Below are positions 57,227 through 64,000 of a stretch of DNA of 64,000 nucleotides, piece after piece. How positions within the stretch are numbered: the stretch's first letter is position 1; the number at the start of each line of letters is the position of its first letter. The stretch comes from Cytospora piceicola. Its lineage: Eukaryota > Ascomycota > Sordariomycetes > Diaporthales > Cytosporaceae. Made by a program: the position numbers and the translations under genes. The notes below the pieces were generated by a model. It worked only from the letters and a program-made list of their open reading frames with translations, was not told where the DNA came from and made no database searches. The DNA is taken from positions 372,001-436,000 of the forward strand of contig JALQBC010000032.1 in NCBI GenBank assembly GCA_023375675.1, written 5' to 3'.

Positions 57227-58256
57227 GTGGCTTGGTTTCCAGGCTTGGATGGTGTTGTGTCCCGTCAATGGAGGGGGGCATCGAATTTGCTTCTTGGGCC
57301 CGGCTGTAAGATAACCTTTGCATTATTTAGACTGTACCACCATGGTAATTGGATGCATCACCACCTGCAATCTTCAACATGCAGTTCGCTCCGGGTGATA
57401 TTTACTAGGTACATTACTTTGACAAATTTCTATGGCCCTCCTTTTGTTGAAAATATCCAAAGGTCGCACTCGTTGTTAGTCCTCTAAAGCCAGATATATA
57501 TAGGTAGCAAATGGCTTTCGACGTCATTCAGATCTCAGCATACTTAGAAATTTATAAACACATAATTATTCCTTCAAATTATGAACGATATTCTGAACAG
57601 GTCTTATATTGGTAAGTAAACAAAGTTCTATCAAGCTTTATAGTATTTCATTGCTTCCCAGGGTTAGTACTATGAAGGCTATCAATTCTACAAAGGATTT
57701 ATGATAGTAATTAAGTACGATAAATACTTATAGAGCTTACTACTTAAGTACTATAAACGTTTATAAGACTTGTTTATTTAGTAGGGATAAATATTCTTTA
57801 TATCTCATGAGGAAGGTTCATTACGAGAGTCTGGAGATCATCGCTTTTGTCGTGGACCCTGGGTATGGACGTCTACCGTTTTCCCTTCTATCAATTACTG
57901 CCCCCTCCCCCCAATATTATCAACTATACTCATTGGCTCACAAGCTTCATACAAACGGACATGGGAAATACGGGTGAGCACCACTCGGGTTATGAGCAAG
58001 CATTCGTGGCCGTCGATATTTCCGCCGACTTTGGGTTTGGCCAGGTCAGTTTGACGATGCTCACCGATGGGGTGCTGATAGGACCCCTACATGTAGATTG
58101 ATTATTGCTGACATGTCGTGCATATTCCAGACGCAACACGGGAGAAAACCTCGGGCAAGTTCGTCACCGTTCACGAAACGTGATAATTCATCGAGTGGTA
58201 GCTTTGAGCTGGGATGGAAATGGATGAACCGTGGGCCTCGAAACATGTGTGTGGTG
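57227..58256. other. AT-rich intergenic region
   Basis: 1.0 kb between the MFS gene and the broken methyltransferase. About 57480-57840 is a marked AT-rich island with many TATAAA/TTATA words and no ORF. No terminal repeats were seen. Confidence 0.55.
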
Positions 58257-59193
58257 CTACCTATGTAGGAATGAATGCATATTCCCCCTTTCCAACCAAA
58301 ACCAGCACGGCGGGCCAGAAAACTCCTCTCTCCTCGGCTTCTGAAAACTTGCCCTCACAAACATCCTCAGCATTGTCACGTCCCAACTGACTTCCCAGAA
58401 GCTAAGATCCTGTTCTTCGCTGACGAGCTCGTGTTGTTGCACACTGCTGACTGGACTCACGGTAAAGTTCAAAAGTCGCGAGTGTGAGGAGTGAAGAAGG
58501 AGGGTCTAGCGTGCGTGTTCCAATTGTGAAGACACACGTCCTTCCACTTCTTCGGTGCAAAGGAAATATAGTCCAGCCAGGTGAGCTTCCCATCGGCAGC
58601 GCGCTTCCAGCTCTCTTTCCGAGCGTCACCGCCACCACTGACTATGGGCCAGAACCTGTGATCTATGATTGAATCTAGGATTGACTGACATCTCGGGGCA
58701 AATAATGCTTCTGTTAAGAGTGGCGGATCATAAAACCATACTGCGAGGGTTCCACCTGGACGCAGCAGGGTTGAGATGTTGACAAAAGCTGTCTGTGTGT
58801 CCATCAACGGGAACGTCTCTGCGCAGGTTATCAGGTCAAAAGAAGCTGGCGGGTGATGCTGTAGAACGTCCTCCCCTGAGGACAAGTTATATGAGAGACG
58901 GCCCGGTGGCAAGGCAGAGTATCTGCGCTTTGCGAAGCTCAGGCTTGTTTCGTCATTGTCGCGGGCAACAACGTGCTCGAAGTGTTTGGTGAGAGGCCCT
59001 ATAGCAGAGCCCGAGCTGGTACCAATTTCCAGTGAAGCTGAAAGGCATTGGCGATGGCTGGCATGGTAATCATAGACGCGCTGGAATATTATCTCACCGT
59101 AGATGTGTCCAGATGTTGCGTGGCTTGGTACTTGTCATAGTAAGTAGCCTCGATATTCCTCAACTTCCAGATGTCTCTCTCAAAAGCGTCCAT
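58257..59193 (-). pseudogene. SAM-dependent methyltransferase, frame broken twice
   Basis: A class I methyltransferase of the trans-aconitate/UbiE-like fungal type can be read on the minus strand only by changing frame. From the ATG at 59193, the frame MDAFERDIWKLRNIEATYYD meets a stop at 59089-59091. The body continues in another frame from about 59110 to 58469, with motif I LEIGTSSGSA, FDLITCAETFPLMD and LLRPGGTLAVWFY. After THTRDF it stops, and the C-terminal part resumes in a third frame (58472-58257: SPVSSVQQHE, SFWEVSWD). No consensus introns explain the changes. It may be a decayed gene or contain two sequence errors; if functional it would methylate a carboxylate or hydroxyl. It is divergent from the GMC gene. 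Confidence 0.6.
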
Positions 59194-59992
59194 GATGGCA
59201 ACCTTGGAAGAATTTAGCAGTGTAAGCAAGTGTTTGTAGCACCGTTTACCAACTTCAGTACCCAAATAAGTACCTAGGTAACTATGGTAGGTAGGTATCT
59301 ATACACAAAAGTCCCAACGTCTAACATCCTACCGAGCCCCCACCGCCGGATTAGGCAACATTGGACGGTACCGAGGTACCTACCTACCTAAGTACCCTAG
59401 GGTAGGTACCCAAGTTGTCAGGAAGAAACCTGGCAGGCCAGGGTTTAAGGCTATTCAACGTCACCGTTCTACCTGAATAACAAAGAAACCAACCAACACA
59501 ACACACACACTTGAAATCCTTACATAAGTGCTTACCTTACCTTGAGGGTACCTAGGTAGTAGTAAAAGAAGCCGAGCTCGGAAATAAAGTGCGAGGGTCT
59601 TTGCCCTTCAGGCCCAGCTATCATGTCACATTTACACCACCATTTGCGCCTTTATAGTTTCCTGGGTGCCCAGGTGGCTCTAGCATGTGCCACCTGTTTG
59701 CGCTCGACAGGTCGCTACCTTGGCTGAGTTGAGTATCTACCTACCTAAGTAGGTACCTAAGTACCTAGTTACCTTTGAGGAGGTTGGTTGGTACATACCT
59801 TGGTATTTCTTCCTATTTACCAACATGCATATATTTATGCAGTAGGCAGCGGCGTGGGCGGCTATTACCCTACAAGCTTCTCCATTTCCCATTTCCCATT
59901 CCCATTCCCGTTTCCATCTCCATTGCCCTTTTATTTCTCCCCATTTCAATGCTTCCCATATCTGCCACGTTGTTGAACTCGTTCCCAAAAAA
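59194..59992. promoter_or_regulatory. Divergent region, methyltransferase relic / GMC gene, rich in CCTAGGTA repeats
   Basis: A 799-bp gap with four clusters of TACCTAGGTA-type palindromes (below). The last 150 bases are pyrimidine-rich with CCCATTCCCATTCCC-type repeats and form the likely promoter and leader of the GMC gene. Confidence 0.5.
59266..59773. repeat. Dispersed CCTAGGTA-type palindromes, four clusters
   Basis: Clusters at 59266-59298, 59366-59411, 59547-59559 and 59735-59773 consist of TACCTAGGTA, GGTAGGTACC and CTACCTAAGTAGG variants. This is the densest occurrence of the motif family in the window. Confidence 0.75.
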
Positions 59993-61615
59993 ATGACCGA
60001 ATTGGCCGGAGACTACGTCGTTATTGGCGGTGGCCTGACTGGATGTGTCATAGCCTCACGCCTCAGCGAGAACGCCAATAAACCCGAAGTGATTTTGCTG
60101 GAAGCAGGGCCAGATGCTTCTGGAGACCCTGCTGCTGCCGGCTTCTTGAGTGGGCTGTCACTGATTGGCGGCGAGTTCGACTACACCTACCAGACCGAAC
60201 CTGTCACAGACACGGCCAACCGCGTGCACAGCCTCAGCTCTGGCAAGACCCTGGGTGGAGGCAGCATCATCAACTATGGTGGCTGGCTACATGGAGATGC
60301 CTCGGATTATGACGAATGGGCTGAGCTGGTTGGGGACAAACGCTGGAGCTACAAAGGGCTCAAGCCTTGGTTTCGCAAGTCGGAGCACTTTCACGATCCT
60401 GGAGCTGACCCCAATGAGCATGGCTTCGACGGGCCCATCCACGTTACCTCGGTCTCTGCCGCCGAGTCGGGGCAGCGCAAGTACCTACTTCGTGAGCCCG
60501 TGAAGGAGGCATGGGCCGAGCTCGGCATCTCTCCCAATCTGCAGAACAAGAATGGAGCCATTGCAGGCTTGACTGAGATGTACGAGAACTCTCGTGACGG
60601 AATGCGACAGCCGTCCAACATGGCTTATCCGCTCAACAACGTGAAGGTCTTCACCCAGACCATCGCGCACAGGGTCATCTTCTCCGGCACCACTGCTACG
60701 GGAGTGGAACTGGCCGACGGGCGCAAAATCACTGCACGAAAAGAGGTCATCATCTGCGCTGGAGCTTATCGCACCCCCCAGCTTCTCATGCTCTCAGGTG
60801 TCGGCCCAGCTGACACTCTCACCGAGCATGGCATCCCAATTGTACAGGAATCACCGCGGGTCGGCCAGAACCTTCATGACCACTTTGCCATCTATCTCGC
60901 CTTCCGCCTGCGTGACCCTTCCCGCGGTTACGCTCTTGGGAGCGCCGCCTGGCAAGATCCCGCCTTGTTCAAAGGCCTCCCATGGGACTGGGTCGTCAGC
61001 CAGCCCGTCTCGTCAGAAATCAGCGCAAAGCATGGACTCGAAGGCGAGAAGCAGAAACGAAATCTCTGGGAGGCCATTACTCTCTACGTCCCACCCGGTA
61101 TTCCCGGCATCCCGGTCGATGGCACCCATATCGCCACCTCGACGATGCTGCTCCTCCCCTCCTCCCGTGGCACGGTATCGATCCGGTCCAGCAGCCCAGA
61201 CGACCCCCCACGCATCCAGCCAAACTTCTTCTCCACCCCGCTGGACCGTGATACGCTCACCCACGCTGCTCGCCAGACCCTGAAGGCCATGTTAGAAACT
61301 GGCCCCATGAAGACCGTCGTCGAGGGTGAATCCCCGCCTACCGGACAAGGACTCGACGGCTTGACGCCACTCACGGCCGATTCTAGTGACGAGGCGATCG
61401 AGGAAAGGATCCGGCGCACGGGGTTGCAGCACTTTCACGCTGGGGGCACCGCGGCCATGGGAGAGGTGGTTGATGTCGAAGGTAGAGTGCTGGGTGTCGA
61501 GGGGCTGAGGGTTGCTGATGCGAGTATCGTTCCGGTGCCTCTAGGTGGGCATCCGCAGGCTACGCTGTATGCTATGGCCGAGCAGCTGGCTAGTTTGATT
61601 ATCAAGGATTCTTGA
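59993..61615 (+). CDS. GMC-family FAD oxidoreductase (choline/alcohol dehydrogenase-like)
   Basis: A single-exon 540-aa flavoprotein. The FAD-binding motif GGGLTG lies at about residues 12-17, followed by the family stretch GKTLGGGSIINYGG and the second signature with AGAYRTPQLLMLSGVGP. The catalytic His pair sits in FHAGGTAAMG (His482) and GGHPQATLYAMAEQ (His520). There is no signal peptide, so unlike secreted lignocellulose GMC oxidases it is probably intracellular. GMC enzymes oxidise primary or secondary alcohols and several act in fungal polyketide pathways. It lies beyond the broken methyltransferase, at the right edge of the cluster, so its membership is likely but not proven. It converges with the NACHT gene. 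Confidence 0.9.
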   Translation: MTELAGDYVVIGGGLTGCVIASRLSENANKPEVILLEAGPDASGDPAAAGFLSGLSLIGGEFDYTYQTEPVTDTANRVHSLSSGKTLGGGSIINYGGWLHGDASDYDEWAELVGDKRWSYKGLKPWFRKSEHFHDPGADPNEHGFDGPIHVTSVSAAESGQRKYLLREPVKEAWAELGISPNLQNKNGAIAGLTEMYENSRDGMRQPSNMAYPLNNVKVFTQTIAHRVIFSGTTATGVELADGRKITARKEVIICAGAYRTPQLLMLSGVGPADTLTEHGIPIVQESPRVGQNLHDHFAIYLAFRLRDPSRGYALGSAAWQDPALFKGLPWDWVVSQPVSSEISAKHGLEGEKQKRNLWEAITLYVPPGIPGIPVDGTHIATSTMLLLPSSRGTVSIRSSSPDDPPRIQPNFFSTPLDRDTLTHAARQTLKAMLETGPMKTVVEGESPPTGQGLDGLTPLTADSSDEAIEERIRRTGLQHFHAGGTAAMGEVVDVEGRVLGVEGLRVADASIVPVPLGGHPQATLYAMAEQLASLIIKDS

Positions 61616-62004
61616 TATAAGTTCTTTCGTTATTCAATACTAGTTGTCAACTTGTAGTAAGTAGGCATGTTATTCCTTGAGTCCGTCCATACGCTGGCTG
61701 CATTGCCCACCATATGCTTTGCCTCAGCTGTCTCCAGCATTACGATACATGATACAGGGTAGGTCCGGTTTAACATTTGGCAATTACCAGTTGACCACTA
61801 ATACATTCTAGTCATGATCCTCTTCCGATTTCGAGATCTTCTTGAGCGCGTCATGATGCACTTCTTCCCAGAGACGAAAGACCACATGCTAGAGGGTTTG
61901 AAGGTGTATTCTCGGCGTCCCATCCCGCCGCCATGGGTCGGTACAGTGGGAGTGCATAGTAATTAGCAAGGGGTTTTATCACACAGACCTGCCCTAGGCT
62001 ATCT
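61616..62004. other. Convergent spacer, GMC / NACHT genes
   Basis: A 389-bp gap holding the two 3' ends. Nothing else is recognisable in it. Confidence 0.6.
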
Positions 62005-64000
62005 TTATTCAAGGTCGCTCTCGTCATCACTGGTAGCCTCATCCTCTGACACACCTTCCGAGTCGGTGTCTGGAAGCACAAAATCCCTTCCGTCATCAAG
62101 TAGTTTACCTCTTTCCCAACGTGCCCAATACGTATATCCTCCAGATTTCCAGTCAATACGGTATTCAAAGTCCAGGTACTCCCCATTCCGCACAGTGTCT
62201 TTCGCCCCGTAGCTCAGGAGCAACTGTTCAATCTCGCTTCTTTCAAACAAGTGTTCCTCTTCAAACTCGTCTTCTTGGAAGCAAATGCACTTTGGAATCC
62301 TGCAAATGTAAAGAGGACTAAGGTCATGCAAAAAGTTGAAACGTCCCATCAAAGTGTCCTTCTCCCACATCCCAGCTCCCTCGTCCCCCAAGCCGTTGAC
62401 ATCGGCGCCCGCCTTGATAAGGGACTGGACTCCATCAAGATCCCGGCAGGCGACAGCAATCTGCAGAGCAGTAGCCCATGCACCTGGCGTGTTTGGATAT
62501 GCCCCGGCTTGCAAGGCCATTTGTAATCGACATTTGTCATCAAATTCAACCCCCCCATCGTAGTGACATCCAACTGAGAGGATCAAAGCTGTAGTCGCAG
62601 CTCCGGCGTCATCGGTTCTCTGCAAAAGAAATTGGTACGCTTCGTTCCAGCCAACTTGCGCCATTATATCTAGTAGGGTTCCAGACACCTCAAGGTTGTC
62701 GTAATAGCGACCCGCTGGGTGACAAACATCGTTAGGCGTCCCGTCGGAATCTACTGTGATTGCAGTGCTTAGAATGCGTGGGAGAGTACCTCTGTTCCGG
62801 AGAAGGTTGCTAAATTTCCCTGCGACTTTATATGCTTTAAACGTAAGAAGTAACCCTAGACAAGTAGCGTCGACTTGATCGTTATCGGAACGATCATACT
62901 GGAAGTGACAGTCGAAGTCTTGACCAAAATCGGACGCCTGCACGAGCTCTGGGGAAGAATGGATAAAGTTGCAAACCAAGGTAGTGAGATGGTCGGATCT
63001 GCAGATTTCGTCTTCGAGCATACGAATACATCGACAGCTCAGATGGACACAATAAGGTCGAAAAGCTATTATGTAATCGGCCCAATTATAGTATTGTACC
63101 TCTTTCACCGTAAGTTTCGACTCTTGAGCCGTTTTGATTGACATATCCAGGAAGGCTTCATTATCCAAAGATGGATTGAGCGCGTAGACCGAGGCTGGGC
63201 CCTGTAGGATGCGGTCCGACGAGAGGTATTCGCGGACGGTGTAGTGTGCAAGGAGAACAATCTCATGTTCTGGTCCAAATCCTTCTCGCGGTTGAAAGGT
63301 CAACAAGCAGCCACACATGTCCTGCAAGTCATCCCGATTCAACTTAGGATCGCTTTTTGCATATGTATTGGTCTTGTGGATCCGATAGAAACTCTCGAGA
63401 AGGACCGAGGGTCTAACCCTATGGCCCTCAGACAGCCTGTCTTGAAAGCAGATCCAAGCCAATGCGTGACGGACGAGGGCTTGATCATGCGGCTCTATTA
63501 ACGAAAATATCCGATCGTATGTTTCATCCAGCGTTTTTGGCAGCGTTTTGAGGGCTTCGCGAATGTCGTGCATCGAAGCTGACCGTTGTCTTCTGAGGAT
63601 GTCAATTTGGCACACGGCCCATCGAAACCTTGCACAGCTTGTTTAGCATGCGGAAATTCTCAGACAATGATCTTCGAACAGGAGAAGACCTACATTCCCT
63701 GAGCTCCCTTGGTAAGGGCTTCTTCCACCTCTCCAAGTAACTCAATAGACCACTTCTGGAATCGCGGTTCAGTGCGCAGCTTATACGAAACATGGGTTCG
63801 GATATCTTCTTCAACCAGAGGGTTGGACATGGGGATTTCTGTGGATATTTTCGACAGTGTCTCTTGAATATCGAAGTACTCCCGGCTGGTCGTCAACAGT
63901 CGGATCTTCTCGAATCCTGCCTTGTCCACCAGAACTTTCAAGATACCAAGTATATTTTGCCGTTCGTGGCTTTCGTCAAGCGCGTCAATAACTAGGTATA
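62005..64000 (-). CDS. NACHT-ankyrin STAND protein, 5' part missing at window edge
   Basis: Two minus-strand exons are visible, 64000-63694 and 63628-62005, joined over a 65-nt GTAGGT...AAG intron that restores AQGMFRWAVCQ; the N-terminus lies beyond the right edge. At the start is the Walker B motif YLVIDALDES of a fungal NACHT domain, then RLLTTSREYFDI, the winged-helix-like region DETYDRIFSLI, and from about 62900 degenerate repeats, of which ALQIAVACRDLDGVQSLIKAGADVNG is shown here in part as ankyrin-like. The tail is acidic. Such NLR-like proteins are used in fungal nonself recognition and regulated cell death; ligand and N-terminal effector cannot be seen. It is convergent with the GMC gene and probably outside the biosynthetic pathway. 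Confidence 0.85.

Noticed and set aside
1..64000. CRISPR arrays, bacterial operons, rRNA genes
   Set aside because: No regularly spaced direct repeats and no rRNA-like stretches; the window is eukaryotic with spliced genes.

Overview
The window is nuclear DNA of a filamentous ascomycete, probably a Sordariomycete (inference). Coding exons are GC-rich and interrupted by short introns (about 50-170 bases) with GTANGT-type donors and CTAAC-like branch sites. Intergenic DNA is AT-richer and dotted with TACCTAGGTA-type palindromes, and several proteins are typical of Pezizomycotina. Gene models below come from reading exons and splice sites by eye; every spliced model was checked for frame and total length.

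The left part (3.2-27.7 kb) is mostly housekeeping: a peroxisomal ABCD-type ABC transporter, the beta subunit of the mitochondrial processing peptidase, a GH36/raffinose-synthase-type protein, an APC-family permease, nicotinate phosphoribosyltransferase, the ribosome-biogenesis protein Utp4, a Golgi-type nucleotide-sugar transporter and a GT92-type glycosyltransferase. A gene-poor stretch follows (27.7-34.8 kb). It holds a 252-bp MITE-like element with 25-bp inverted ends and a direct target duplication, and what looks like a decayed drug-transporter gene. PNG1, encoding a cytoplasmic peptide:N-glycanase, lies at 34.9-36.3 kb.

The accessory region at 38.4-61.6 kb is a polyketide biosynthetic gene cluster: a 1900-residue reducing polyketide synthase (KS-AT-DH-pseudoKR-KR-ACP, with no methyltransferase, enoylreductase or release domain), an FAD monooxygenase, an epoxide-hydrolase-like enzyme, a Zn2Cys6 regulator, a P450, a sugar-porter-type MFS transporter, a methyltransferase gene that reads as broken, and a GMC oxidoreductase. 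A plausible order of action is: the PKS makes an unsaturated, non-C-methylated chain; the monooxygenase and P450 oxidise it (for example by epoxidation); the hydrolase opens epoxides; the GMC enzyme adjusts alcohol oxidation state; the MFS protein moves substrate or product; the Zn2Cys6 protein regulates. The product is not known from sequence.

The window ends in a NACHT-ankyrin (STAND/NLR-like) gene that runs off the right edge. The most unusual points are a predicted 4-nt microexon that completes the first zinc-ligand cysteine codon of the cluster regulator, the methyltransferase with two frame breaks, alternative in-phase acceptors in the monooxygenase, the intact PNG1 catalytic triad, and the MITE.
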